DNA of 45,039 bases. Origin: DASXTS01 sp036505275. Its GTDB lineage: Bacteria > Actinomycetota > Actinomycetes > Mycobacteriales > Pseudonocardiaceae. The stretch's first letter is position 1, and every line of letters starts with the position of its first letter. Positions 24,202-32,453 of this stretch are shown one piece after another. The notes below the pieces were generated by a model, which had not been told where the DNA came from, made no database searches, and was given only the letters and a program-made list of their open reading frames with translations. A program made the translations under genes and the position numbers. The stretch covers positions 1-45,039 of the forward strand of contig DASXTS010000392.1 of the NCBI GenBank assembly GCA_036505275.1. The letters are read 5' to 3'.

Positions 24202-24440
24202 GCGAACATGTGCCAGTCGCGCGGACACGCCCGTCCGCGGACACGCCCATCCGGATTGGCGGACACGCCCATCCGGATTGGCGGACACGCGTTCAGATGC
24301 GGGGACGTACGCGTGCCGAAGCGCGGACACACGTGTCTGTTCGCGCGGACACGCGGTCGCACACCCACCGAACCGGAACTCATACAACCACGAACAGGTG
24401 TGTCGGAAGTCCCAGCTCATGTGTCCGAACACGCGGACAC
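24202..24440. repeat. GCGGACAC iterons, inverted half of the array
   Basis: The reverse-complement core GCGGACAC ends at 24228, 24244, 24266, 24288, 24330, 24352 and 24440, with weaker versions near 24209 and 24308. Intervals are often 22 bp (24244-24266-24288; 24330-24352). Two further forward-type cores occur at 24400 (GTGTCGG) and 24421 (GTGTCCG). A 22-bp duplication (CCCATCCGGATTGGCGGACA) is seen at 24246 and 24268. The array ends just before the PAC2 stop codon. Confidence 0.85.
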
Positions 24441-24453
24441 GCGGGAGACCGGG

Positions 24454-25374
24454 CTAGCGGCCGGGGCGGGACGGGGGCTGGGGGCCGAAGCCGCGGCCAC
24501 CGCCGTTACCGGGGCCACGGCGGCGTAGGTAGCGCTCGAACTCGGCCGCTATGGCGTCCCCAGACGCCTCCGTGAGGTTGAGCTCCGCGTCGCCGCGCTC
24601 CTCGAGGGAGCGCACGTAGTTCGAGACGTCCTCGTCCTCCTCGGCCATCTCCGAGACGGTGCGCTCCCACTCCTCGGCCTGCTCGGGCAGCGCCCCCAAG
24701 GGGACCTCGAGGTCGAGCACCTCCTCGACCCGGTGCAGCAGCGCCAGGGTCGCCTTGGGCGAGGGCGGCTGCGACACGTAGTGCGGCACCGCCGCCCAGA
24801 ACGAGATGGCCGGCACCCCGGACTGCACACAGGCGTCCTGGAACGCGCCGACAATCCCGGTCGGCCCCTCGTACCGGGATCGTTCCAACCCGAAGCGGGC
24901 CGCGGACGCCGCGTCGTAGGAGGTGCCGGTGACCGGCACCGGCCTGGTGTGCGGCGTGTCGGCGAGCAGTGCCCCCAACGACACCACGGTGGTGATGCTG
25001 AGCCGGTCGACGAAGGACAGCAGCTCCCGGCAGAACGCCCGCCACTTCATGTTGGGCTCGATGCCGTGCACCAGCACCACGTCGAACTCCGAGCCGGGCG
25101 GCCGGCACACCGCGAGCCGGGTGGTCGGCCAGACGATCCGGCGGGTGATCCCGTCGATCATGCGCACGGTCGGCCTGGTGACCTGGAAGTCGTAGTAGTC
25201 ATCCGGGTCGAGCTCGGCCAGCGGGGTGGCGTCCCAGGTCAGGTGCAGATGTTCGATCGCGGTGCTGGCCGCGTCGCCGGCGTCGTTCCAGCCCTCGAAC
25301 GCGGTCACCATGACCGGGTCGGTCAGCGAGGGCAGCTCGGATGAGCCAGCGCGGTCCGGCGAAGCATCTGTCAC
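24454..25374 (-). CDS. PAC2 family protein
   Basis: A 306-residue protein of the PAC2 (proteasome assembly chaperone 2-like) family: VMVTAFEGWNDAGDAASTAI at the N-terminus, FQVTRPTVRMIDG, VVLVHGIEPNMKWRAF, then SLGALLADTPHTRPVPVTGT and AISFWAAVPHYVSQPPSPKA. A flexible acidic and Gly/Pro-rich tail ends the protein. The start is GTG 25374 with TAGGCT 6 nt upstream on the minus strand. It diverges from metH with a 42-bp shared promoter region. Ortholog of Rv2125 by position; its function in actinobacteria is not settled, though arc lies in the same neighbourhood. Confidence 0.92.
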   Translation of the reverse strand: MTDASPDRAGSSELPSLTDPVMVTAFEGWNDAGDAASTAIEHLHLTWDATPLAELDPDDYYDFQVTRPTVRMIDGITRRIVWPTTRLAVCRPPGSEFDVVLVHGIEPNMKWRAFCRELLSFVDRLSITTVVSLGALLADTPHTRPVPVTGTSYDAASAARFGLERSRYEGPTGIVGAFQDACVQSGVPAISFWAAVPHYVSQPPSPKATLALLHRVEEVLDLEVPLGALPEQAEEWERTVSEMAEEDEDVSNYVRSLEERGDAELNLTEASGDAIAAEFERYLRRRGPGNGGGRGFGPQPPSRPGR

Positions 25375-25380
25375 GCGGCC

Positions 25381-25386
25381 AGCCTA
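25381..25386 (-). promoter_or_regulatory. -10 box (TAGGCT) of the PAC2 gene
   Basis: Minus-strand TAGGCT, 6 nt before the GTG start at 25374. Confidence 0.5.
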
Positions 25387-25403
25387 CGACCATGGCGAGT
25401 CTC

Positions 25404-25409
25404 TACGCT
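25404..25409 (+). promoter_or_regulatory. -10 box (TACGCT) of metH
   Basis: TACGCT lies 7 nt before the metH ATG. The whole PAC2-metH intergenic region is 42 bp, so no cobalamin or SAM riboswitch fits here. Confidence 0.5.
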
Positions 25410-25416
25410 GGTAGCC

Positions 25417-28400
25417 ATGCCTGAGCCAGCCGTGCCACCGGCACACTCACCGTTGCTGACGACGCTCGCAGAGCGGGTGATGGTCGCCGATGGCGCGATG
25501 GGAACCATGCTGCAGCGCGCCGATCTCAGCATCGACGACTTCGCCGGCCTCGAGGGCTGCAACGAGATCCTGAATGTGACCAGGCCGGACGTGGTGCTCG
25601 CCGTGCATCGCGCCTACCTCGAGGCCGGCGCGGATGCCGTCGAGACGAACACGTTCGGGGCCAATTTGCCCAACCTCGCCGAGTACGGCATCGCCGACCG
25701 GATCACCGAGCTGGCGTACGCCGCCACCACGCTGGCCAGGCAGGCTGTGGAGGAGTTCAGCACCGCCGACTGGCCCAGGTTCGTGTTGGGCTCCGTCGGT
25801 CCCGGCACCAAGCTGCCAACGCTCGGTCACGCGCCGTACACCGACCTGCGCGACGCCTACCTCGCCGAGTGCACCGGTCTGCTGGACGGCGGCGCGGACG
25901 CCCTGATCGTGGAGACCTGCCAGGACCTGCTGCAGGCCAAGGCCGCGATCATCGGCGCGCGCCGCGCTATGGCCGCGACCGGCATAGAAGTGCCGCTGAT
26001 CGCCCAGGTGACCGTGGAGACCACCGGCAGCATGCTGCTCGGCTCGGAGATCGGCGCCGCGCTCACCGCGCTGGAGCCGCTCGGCATCGATCTGATCGGC
26101 TTGAACTGCGCCACCGGCCCGGCCGAAATGAGCGAGCACCTGCGGCACCTCGCCAAGCACGCGCGGGTACCGCTGTCCGTGATGCCCAACGCCGGGCTGC
26201 CCGTGCTGGGGCCGGCCGGTGCGGTGTACCCGCTGACCCCGGACCAGCTGGCCACCGCGTTGGCCGCGTTTGTGCGGGAGTACGGGGTGCGGCTGGTCGG
26301 CGGCTGCTGCGGCACCGAGCCGAAGCACATCGGCGCGGTGATCGAGGCGGTCCGGGAGACCACGCCTGCGGTACGCCGGCCCCGGCCGGAGCCAGGAGTG
26401 GCATCGCTGTACTCGGCCACCCCGTTCCGCCAGGACACGAGCGTTCTCATGGTGGGGGAGCGCACCAACGCCAACGGCTCGAAGGCGTTCCGGGACGCCA
26501 TGCTGGCCGGGCGCTGGGACGACTGCGTACAGATCGGCCGCGAGCAGACCCGTGACGGCGCGCACCTGATCGACCTGAGCGTGGACTACGTCGGCCGGGA
26601 CGGTTCCGCGGACATGGCCGAGCTGGCCGGCCGGCTGGCCACCGCATCCACGCTGCCGATCATGCTGGACTCCACCGAGCCGGCGGTACTGCAGGCCGGG
26701 CTGGAGCGCCTCGGCGGGCGGTGCGCTATCAACTCGGTGAACTACGAGGACGGCGACGGCCCCGACTCGCGGTTCGCCCGCATCATGCGGCTGGTCCGCG
26801 AGCACGGCGCCGCGGTGGTCGCGCTGTGCATCGACGAGACCGGCCAGGCGCGCACCGCCGAGTGGAAGGTCCGGGTGGCCACCCGGCTCATCGAGGACCT
26901 CAGCACCAACCACGGCGTGCGGACCGAGGACGTCATCGTCGACTGCCTGACGTTCCCGATCTCAACCGGGCAGGAGGAGGTGCGCCGGGACGCCATCGAG
27001 ACCATCGAAGCGATCCGCGAGCTCAAGCGCCGTTACCCCAACGTGCAGACCACGCTGGGCGTGTCGAACGTGTCGTTCGGCCTGAACCCGCCGGCCAGGC
27101 AGGTGCTCAACTCGGTGTTCCTGCACGAGTGCGTGCAGGCCGGGCTGGACACCGCGATCGTCAGCGCGGCGAAGATCCTGCCGATGGCCCGCATCCCGGA
27201 CGCCCAGCGGCGGGCCGCGCTCGACCTGGTCTACGACCGGCGCCGCGACGGCTACGACCCGCTCACCGCGTTCATGGCGCTGTTCGAGGGCGCCACGGTG
27301 TCCTCGAACAAGGCGACCCGGGCCGCTGAGCTGGCCGCGCTGCCGCTGTTCGAGCGGCTGGTGCGGCGCATCGTGGACGGCGAACGCAATGGCCTGGACG
27401 CCGACCTGGACGCCGCACTGCAGCAGCGGCCCGCGCTGGAGATCATCAACGACACCCTGCTAGCCGGCATGAAGACCGTCGGCGAGCTGTTCGGCTCGGG
27501 GCAGATGCAGCTGCCGTTCGTCCTCGCCTCGGCCGAGGTGATGAAGGCCGCGGTGGCCCACCTCGAACCGCATATGGAACGCGCCGACGACTCCGGTAAG
27601 GGCCGCATCGTGCTCGCAACCGTCAGGGGTGACGTGCACGACATCGGCAAGAACCTGGTGGACATCATCCTCACCAACAACGGCTACGAGGTGATCAACC
27701 TCGGCATCAAGCAGCCGATCTCCACCATCTTGGACGCCGCCGAGCAGCACCGCGCGGACGCCATCGGAATGTCCGGGCTGCTGGTGAAGTCCACGGTGAT
27801 CATGAAAGAGAACCTCGAGGAGATGAACTCCAGAGGGGTCGCCGCCCGCTGGCCGGTTCTGCTCGGTGGCGCGGCGCTGACCAGGGCGTATGTCGAGAAC
27901 GACCTCGCGGAGCTGTACCTGGGGGACGTCCGGTACGCGCGCGACGCGTTCGAGGGGCTGCGGCTGATGGACGCGGTGATGGCCGCCAAGCGCGGCGAGT
28001 CGCCGCATGCCGATCCGGTGGAGGCGGCCAAGGCGGCCGAGCGCAGGGCGCGACACGAGCGGTCGGCGCGGATCGCCGCCCAGCGCAGGGCGCGCGAGGA
28101 GGCGGCCGCCGGCCTCGGCGCCGATGGGAACGCGCCGGGGCGCTCCGACGTGGCCACCGCCGTCCCGATCCCCACCCCGCCGTTCTGGGGCAGCCGGGTC
28201 GTCAAGGGCATCGCGGTGGCCGATTACGCCGCCATGCTCGACGAGCGGGCCACCTTCCTCGGCCAGTGGGGGCTGCGCGGCGCCCGCAGCGGCGCCGGCC
28301 CGACCTACGAGGACCTGGTGGAGACCGAGGGCCGGCCACGGCTGCGCGCCTGGCTGGACCGGCTGGCAGCGGACGGTGTGCTCGCGCACGCGGCCGTGGT

Positions 28401-28983
28401 GTACGGCTACTTCCCGTGCGTCGCCGACGGCGACTCGCTGATCGTGCTGCGCGAGCCGCAACCCGATGCCGAGGAGCGCTGCCGGTTCACCTTCCCGCGG
28501 CAGCGGCGCGACCGCCGGCTGTGCCTCGCCGACTTCTTCCGGCCGCGCCAGCTGGCCCTGGCCGCCGGTGAGGTGGATGTGCTGCCGGTGCACCTGGTGA
28601 CCATGGGCCAGCCGATCGCCGACTACGCCAACAACCTGTTCACCAGCGACGCCTACCGCGACTACCTGGAGGTGCACGGCCTCGGCGTGCAGCTCACCGA
28701 GGCCTTGGCCGAGTACTGGCACCGGCGCATCCGCGAGGAGCTCCGCTACGCCGACCAGGACCCGGACAACATCGAGGACTACTTCAAGCTGCGCTACCGC
28801 GGCGCCCGGTTCTCGCTCGGCTACGGCGCCTGCCCGAACCTGGAGGACCGAACCAAGATCGTCGACCTGGTCGAGCCGGAGCGGATCGGAGTCAAGCTGT
28901 CCGAGGAGTTCCAGCTGCACCCCGAGCAGTCCACCGACGCGCTGGTCGCCCACCACCCGGAAGCGAAGTACTTCAACGCATGA
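25417..28983 (+). CDS. metH: Cobalamin-dependent methionine synthase
   Basis: A 1188-residue full-length MetH that moves a methyl group from 5-methyl-THF via cobalamin to homocysteine. Domains in order: homocysteine-binding (about 10-320), with zinc cysteines in LNCATGP (about 230) and GGCCGTEP (about 295); pterin-binding (about 345-610; VGERTNANGSKAF, LDSTEPAVLQAGLERLGG); cap (about 640-725); B12-binding, with the axial His in DVHDIGKN (about 738-745) and the GMSGLLVKST loop; and the reactivation domain with AdoMet motif (about 870-1188; GARFSLGYGACPNLEDRTKI). The ATG start has a TACGCT box 7 nt upstream. The HAD gene overlaps its stop (ATGA). Confidence 0.98.
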   Translation: MPEPAVPPAHSPLLTTLAERVMVADGAMGTMLQRADLSIDDFAGLEGCNEILNVTRPDVVLAVHRAYLEAGADAVETNTFGANLPNLAEYGIADRITELAYAATTLARQAVEEFSTADWPRFVLGSVGPGTKLPTLGHAPYTDLRDAYLAECTGLLDGGADALIVETCQDLLQAKAAIIGARRAMAATGIEVPLIAQVTVETTGSMLLGSEIGAALTALEPLGIDLIGLNCATGPAEMSEHLRHLAKHARVPLSVMPNAGLPVLGPAGAVYPLTPDQLATALAAFVREYGVRLVGGCCGTEPKHIGAVIEAVRETTPAVRRPRPEPGVASLYSATPFRQDTSVLMVGERTNANGSKAFRDAMLAGRWDDCVQIGREQTRDGAHLIDLSVDYVGRDGSADMAELAGRLATASTLPIMLDSTEPAVLQAGLERLGGRCAINSVNYEDGDGPDSRFARIMRLVREHGAAVVALCIDETGQARTAEWKVRVATRLIEDLSTNHGVRTEDVIVDCLTFPISTGQEEVRRDAIETIEAIRELKRRYPNVQTTLGVSNVSFGLNPPARQVLNSVFLHECVQAGLDTAIVSAAKILPMARIPDAQRRAALDLVYDRRRDGYDPLTAFMALFEGATVSSNKATRAAELAALPLFERLVRRIVDGERNGLDADLDAALQQRPALEIINDTLLAGMKTVGELFGSGQMQLPFVLASAEVMKAAVAHLEPHMERADDSGKGRIVLATVRGDVHDIGKNLVDIILTNNGYEVINLGIKQPISTILDAAEQHRADAIGMSGLLVKSTVIMKENLEEMNSRGVAARWPVLLGGAALTRAYVENDLAELYLGDVRYARDAFEGLRLMDAVMAAKRGESPHADPVEAAKAAERRARHERSARIAAQRRAREEAAAGLGADGNAPGRSDVATAVPIPTPPFWGSRVVKGIAVADYAAMLDERATFLGQWGLRGARSGAGPTYEDLVETEGRPRLRAWLDRLAADGVLAHAAVVYGYFPCVADGDSLIVLREPQPDAEERCRFTFPRQRRDRRLCLADFFRPRQLALAAGEVDVLPVHLVTMGQPIADYANNLFTSDAYRDYLEVHGLGVQLTEALAEYWHRRIREELRYADQDPDNIEDYFKLRYRGARFSLGYGACPNLEDRTKIVDLVEPERIGVKLSEEFQLHPEQSTDALVAHHPEAKYFNA

Positions 28984-29663
28984 TCCGGCACGGCGGAGGT
29001 CTCGCCGCCGTGCTGTGGGACTTGGACGGCACGCTGGTGGACTCCGAGCAGGTCTGGACCGCGGCGCTCACCGGACTGGCCAGCCAGCTCGGTGGCGAGC
29101 TGTCGCACGCAGCGCGGGAGGCGATGGTCGGCAGGAACATCGGAATGAACATCCGGTTGCTCTTCGACGACCTCGCGCTGCAGGTGGACGCCGCCGCGGC
29201 GGCTCGGGCGCAGGACTGGCTGGCGGCGCGCGCCGCGCAGCTCTTCGCCGGGCCGCTGCCGTTGCGGCCGGGCGCGGCGGAAGCCCTTGCCTCGGTGCGT
29301 GCCGCCGGCCTGCCGTGCGCGCTGGTCACCAACACCGAGCGGGCGATCACTTTGGTGGCCCTGGAAAGCCTCGGGCCGGACAACTTCGAGGCCGTGGTGT
29401 GCGGCGACGACGTGGCCATGCCCAAGCCGGCGCCGGACGCCTACCTGCGCGCCGCCGCCCTGCTCGGCGCCCCACCGGCACGCTGCGTCGCGGTCGAGGA
29501 CTCGCCGACCGGGGTGGCGGCGGCCGAGGACGCCGGCTGCCCGGTGCTGGTCGTGCCGTGCTTGCTGCCGGTGCCGGCCGGGCGCGGCAGGGTGTTCCGC
29601 GAGTCGCTGGCCGGCCTCACCGTGCCAGAGCTGGAATCGCTGGTGGCAGCGCAGGCGGCGTGA
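28980..29663 (+). CDS. HAD-IA family phosphatase
   Basis: A 227-residue haloacid-dehalogenase-like hydrolase with all four motifs: LWDLDGTLVDSE (nucleophile Asp14 and acid Asp16), ALVTNTERA (motif II Thr), MPKPAPDAYL (motif III Lys) and VEDSPTGVAAAEDAG (motif IV acids), plus a helical cap of subclass I (about 20-95). The ATG overlaps the metH stop by 4 nt, so it is translated from the metH mRNA. It resembles beta-phosphoglucomutase/phosphatase types. A HAD gene after metH is a common actinobacterial arrangement; the substrate is not known. Confidence 0.93.
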   Translation: MIRHGGGLAAVLWDLDGTLVDSEQVWTAALTGLASQLGGELSHAAREAMVGRNIGMNIRLLFDDLALQVDAAAAARAQDWLAARAAQLFAGPLPLRPGAAEALASVRAAGLPCALVTNTERAITLVALESLGPDNFEAVVCGDDVAMPKPAPDAYLRAAALLGAPPARCVAVEDSPTGVAAAEDAGCPVLVVPCLLPVPAGRGRVFRESLAGLTVPELESLVAAQAA

Positions 29664-29774
29664 ATTTCGGCCGGCCGCGGCGTGTCGGATACCATTTCGA
29701 TCGAATGTCGGCTAGTGCTCAGCGCAATTCACCGAGTGGTTCGCTCGATGGGCTGATCATTGCCGCATACGGTC

Positions 29775-29790
29775 CGCGGAAACCGCGTTT
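29775..29790 (+). terminator. Small hairpin with T run
   Basis: CGCGG-AAA-CCGCG followed by TTT, 112 nt after the HAD stop. It is a short stem, so a weak terminator or part of the leader of the micro-ORF at 29869. Confidence 0.4.
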
Positions 29791-29806
29791 GCGGCAGACT
29801 AACCGG

Positions 29807-29855
29807 CGGGCCAACGGCCCGTTACCAATGAGTTACCGCTTACTACCGAGTTACC
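29807..29855 (+). promoter_or_regulatory. Hairpin and three GTTACC repeats upstream of a micro-ORF
   Basis: CGGGCC-AAC-GGCCCG (29807-29821) is followed by GTTACC at 29821, 29832 and 29850, just before a strong SD. The spacing of 11 and 18 bp suggests an operator or an RNA element; no known riboswitch is recognised. Confidence 0.45.
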
Positions 29856-29868
29856 GCGAGGAGGAAAC

Positions 29869-29946
29869 GTGATCAGCATCACGTTGTTGCCATTACTGTT
29901 GCACCTGGATCTCGGGCTGTTGGTGACGATCGGCACCAGCATCTGA
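29869..29946 (+). CDS. 25-residue hydrophobic micro-ORF with a strong SD
   Basis: GTG 29869 is preceded by GAGGAGG (29858-29864). The product is 25 residues: it begins MISITLLPLLLHLDLG and ends LLVTIGTSI. It is almost entirely hydrophobic, with one His, one Asp and no Cys, Trp or Tyr, so it could span a membrane once. It ends 7 nt before the stop of the convergent P450 gene. I do not recognise it. It may be a small membrane protein, a toxin-like peptide or a leader peptide (10 of 25 codons are Leu). Local base composition is lower in GC than its neighbours. Confidence 0.5.
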   Translation: MISITLLPLLLHLDLGLLVTIGTSI

Positions 29947-29953
29947 CAATCCG

Positions 29954-31231
29954 TCAGTCACCCAAATTCGTTCGAATCTCGGCGAATTCCACCGGCATTG
30001 CAGACGGGCCGCGCAGCGTGGCGTTCTCTTTGTACGGTGGGGGATCGGCGAGCAGGCGCGGCGCGCTGACCCGTTGGGCAAGACGGGTCAGCGCCAACCG
30101 GCCTTCCAGTCTGGCCAGCGGCGCTCCGAGGCAGAAATGCGTGCCCATACCGAATGCCAGGTGCCGCGGTTCGCGCCACGGGTCGAACCGGTCGGGATTT
30201 TCGTAGACAGCGGGGTCGCGCTGGGCCGCGGCCAGCAGCAGGAGCACCACGTCACCGCCGGCGATGTCCACCTCGCCGATCCGCATCGGCCCCGCGGCCA
30301 CCCTGGCCAGCAGCTGCACCGGCGGGTCGTAGCGCAGGGTCTCCTCGACAATGCCAGCGGCCAGCCCGGGGTCGGCCCGCAGCGCCTCCAACATCGTGGG
30401 GTTACGCAGCAGCGCCAGGGCGCCTGCAGAGATCAGGTTCACGGTGGTCTCGTGGCCGGCGATCAGCAGCAGCACACAGGTTGAGATGAGCTCGCCGGTG
30501 CTCAGCTCGTCGCCGGCTTCCCTGGCGGCGATAAGCGCGGACAGCAGGTCATCGGTCGGCGCGCTGGACGACCGGTTGCCGGCGCGCCTGGTGGCCACCA
30601 ACTCCTCGAAGTAGCGGTGTACCTCGACGGCGGCCCGCATCTGGTCGTTCACGGTGCCCGAACGCTGACCGGTGATCGCGAACACCGGGTCAAGCGACCT
30701 GGCCAGCAGCGCCGACCACCGGCGGAACATCGGCTCGTCGGCCAGCGGCACACCGAGCAGCTCGCAGATCACCGTCACCGGCAGCGGGTAGGCCAGGTCG
30801 GCCACCACATCGAGCGAACCGGCCTCGGCGGCCCGGTCCAGCGCGGCGTCCACCAGCTCAGCGATCCGCGGCTGCAGCCGCTGCACCACCCGCGCGGTGA
30901 ACGCCCTGGACACCAGCCGGCGCAGCCTGGTGTGGTCAGGCGGGTCGCGGAACAGGAACGCCGGCTCGTCCAGCGATGCCGGTGCGCCTTCCGGCAGCAG
31001 CTCGCGCATCGCGGCACGGTCCACCGGCAGGGTGGCCAGCGAGCGGTCGACGCTGGCCAGCGGGTCGCGCAGCATCGCGCCGCAGTCCGCGTACGAGGCG
31101 AGCACCGCCACCGGGGCCGGGTCCAGCCGGAACGGCGCGGCCGCCAGCAGCCGCGCGTAGAGCGGATAGGGATCGTGCCGCACGCCTTGGTCGAGCAGCG
31201 CCATCAGATCGGTGGCCTGAGCGGTCGTCAT
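29954..31231 (-). CDS. Cytochrome P450 (bacterial class I type)
   Basis: A 425-residue soluble P450. The I-helix AGHETT (oxygen activation) is present, as are the ExxR in EETLR and the PERF-like region NPDRFDPWREPRHLAFG. The heme-binding loop FGMGTHFCLGAPLARLE has the Cys ligand. Start ATG 31231 with TAGTGT 6 nt upstream on the minus strand, so probably leaderless. No ferredoxin or reductase gene is adjacent, so it must use a partner encoded elsewhere. It is divergent from the LolA-like gene across a palindrome and convergent with the 25-residue micro-ORF. Its family resembles CYP107/105-like hydroxylases; substrate unknown. Confidence 0.95.
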   Translation of the reverse strand: MTTAQATDLMALLDQGVRHDPYPLYARLLAAAPFRLDPAPVAVLASYADCGAMLRDPLASVDRSLATLPVDRAAMRELLPEGAPASLDEPAFLFRDPPDHTRLRRLVSRAFTARVVQRLQPRIAELVDAALDRAAEAGSLDVVADLAYPLPVTVICELLGVPLADEPMFRRWSALLARSLDPVFAITGQRSGTVNDQMRAAVEVHRYFEELVATRRAGNRSSSAPTDDLLSALIAAREAGDELSTGELISTCVLLLIAGHETTVNLISAGALALLRNPTMLEALRADPGLAAGIVEETLRYDPPVQLLARVAAGPMRIGEVDIAGGDVVLLLLAAAQRDPAVYENPDRFDPWREPRHLAFGMGTHFCLGAPLARLEGRLALTRLAQRVSAPRLLADPPPYKENATLRGPSAMPVEFAEIRTNLGD

Positions 31232-31237
31232 GTTTCG

Positions 31238-31243
31238 ACACTA
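31238..31243 (-). promoter_or_regulatory. -10 box (TAGTGT) of the P450 gene
   Basis: Minus-strand TAGTGT, 6 nt before the P450 ATG. Confidence 0.5.
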
Positions 31244-31260
31244 GGATGTCGACACCGGGA

Positions 31261-31306
31261 GTCGTGAGTGGAATGCAGCGCTATGGCAACGCTTTCTGGT
31301 CACGAC
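31261..31306. repeat. Imperfect palindrome, member 2 of the dispersed family
   Basis: The outer arms GTCGTGA (31261-31267) and TCACGAC (31300-31306) pair perfectly. The inner part (GTGGAATGCAGCG against CGCTTTCTGG) pairs only in blocks (AGCG/CGCT). It lies in the divergent region between the P450 and LolA-like genes. Confidence 0.75.
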
Positions 31307-31307
31307 C

Positions 31308-31313
31308 TATGGT
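31308..31313 (+). promoter_or_regulatory. -10 box (TATGGT) of the LolA-like gene
   Basis: TATGGT, 6 nt before GTG 31320, directly after the palindrome. Confidence 0.5.
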
Positions 31314-31319
31314 CGGCTG

Positions 31320-32453
31320 GTGTCCGGGACGGTGGTGAGGTGGCACCGCTGGCGGCGCTGGCTGGCGGTCGCGGCCGGCGCCGCCACGCTGCTGGCAGTC
31401 CCTGCGGTGGTGCACCGGCTGCCGACTCGATCAGCGGCCGAGCCGAGCGTCCAGGTGCTGCGCGAGCGGGTGCTCGCCTCGGGCGGGCAGCCGTACGCCG
31501 GTTACGCGGAGAGCATCGGACAGCTCGGGATGCCGCCGCTGCCCCAGCTCGCCGACGTTGCGACCCTGCTCAGCGGCACGGTCCGGGTACGGGCCTGGTA
31601 CGCGGCGCCGGACCGGTGGCGGGTCGACATGCTCACCACGGCCGGCGAGCGCGGCACCTACCGGGTCGGCGGCACCGAGCTGGTCTGGGACTACGAGGAC
31701 GACCGGCTCACCGGCATCATCGGCCCGGTGGCGGTGCGGCCGCCGAGGGCCGCCGACCTGCTGCCGCCGGAGTTGGCGCGCAGGCTGCTGGGTCTCGCGG
31801 CGGGCGACCCGGTCACAGCGCTGCCGCCGCGGCGGGTGGCCGGCATCGATGCGGCCGGCCTGCGGCTGACCCCGAGCGACCCGTCGACCACGGTCGGCGC
31901 CGTCGAGGTGTGGGCCGAACCGGCGAGCGGGCTACCGCTGCAGGTGCAGGTGACGGCCCGCGGCGCGGACCGCCCGGTGCTGGTAAGCCGGCTGCTCGAG
32001 GTCAGCATGGCGGCCCCGCCGGCTGCGGTGCTGCGGCCCTCGCCCGGGCCGGGCTCGGCGGTCGACACCGTTAATGCCGCCGAGGTCGCCGGCGTGCTGC
32101 GCGGCCTCGGCTCGGCCACGCTGCCGGCCCGGCTCGCCGGCCGCGACCTGGTCATTCCGTCGGCCGACCTTCCCTCGGTCGGCCGCTACGGCGACGGCCT
32201 CGCCGGCTTCGTGGTCGTGCCGCTCGGTCGCGGGCTGAGCACCCGGCTGCTCGACGGGGCCCGTAGCGCCGGGGCCGTGGACCTGACAACGCCGAGCATC
32301 GCCACCGCGGTGCGGCTGCAGACCCCGGCGCAGACTCCGCTGCTGACCGTGGTCGTGGTCCGGGTGCGCCGGCTGGGCTACCTGATGGCCGGCGCGGTCA
32401 CCGCACCGGTGCTCGAGCAGGCCGCCGCCGAGCTCGCCGGCGGCAACGAATGA
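31320..32453 (+). CDS. Membrane-anchored LolA/LppX-like protein linked to an ABC transporter
   Basis: A 377-residue protein from GTG 31320. A basic start (VVRWHRWRRW) is followed by a membrane segment (LAVAAGAATLLAVPAVV), so it is exported or anchored with the rest outside. The extracellular part resembles the LolA/outer-membrane lipoprotein-sorting fold seen in actinobacterial MucB/RseB-like and LolA-like proteins: VRVRAWYAAPDRWRVDMLTT, GTYRVGGTELVWDYEDDRLT, VEVWAEPASGLPLQVQV. The C-terminal ~100 residues look like a second small domain. The stop overlaps the ABC ATPase start (ATGA). It probably presents a hydrophobic ligand to, or senses it for, the transporter. Confidence 0.75.
   Translation: MSGTVVRWHRWRRWLAVAAGAATLLAVPAVVHRLPTRSAAEPSVQVLRERVLASGGQPYAGYAESIGQLGMPPLPQLADVATLLSGTVRVRAWYAAPDRWRVDMLTTAGERGTYRVGGTELVWDYEDDRLTGIIGPVAVRPPRAADLLPPELARRLLGLAAGDPVTALPPRRVAGIDAAGLRLTPSDPSTTVGAVEVWAEPASGLPLQVQVTARGADRPVLVSRLLEVSMAAPPAAVLRPSPGPGSAVDTVNAAEVAGVLRGLGSATLPARLAGRDLVIPSADLPSVGRYGDGLAGFVVVPLGRGLSTRLLDGARSAGAVDLTTPSIATAVRLQTPAQTPLLTVVVVRVRRLGYLMAGAVTAPVLEQAAAELAGGNE

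Noticed and set aside
24054..24440. CRISPR array
   Set aside because: Units are contiguous with only about 8 variable bases, there are no unique spacers, the orientation flips, and no cas genes are present.
25375..25416. Cobalamin or SAM riboswitch before metH
   Set aside because: Only 42 bp separate metH from PAC2, and the mRNA is probably leaderless, so no riboswitch fits.
29869..31231. P450-modified ribosomal peptide (biarylitide-like) from the 25-residue ORF and the P450
   Set aside because: The ORF and P450 are convergent, not co-directional, and the peptide has no Tyr or Trp for the cross-link used by known systems.
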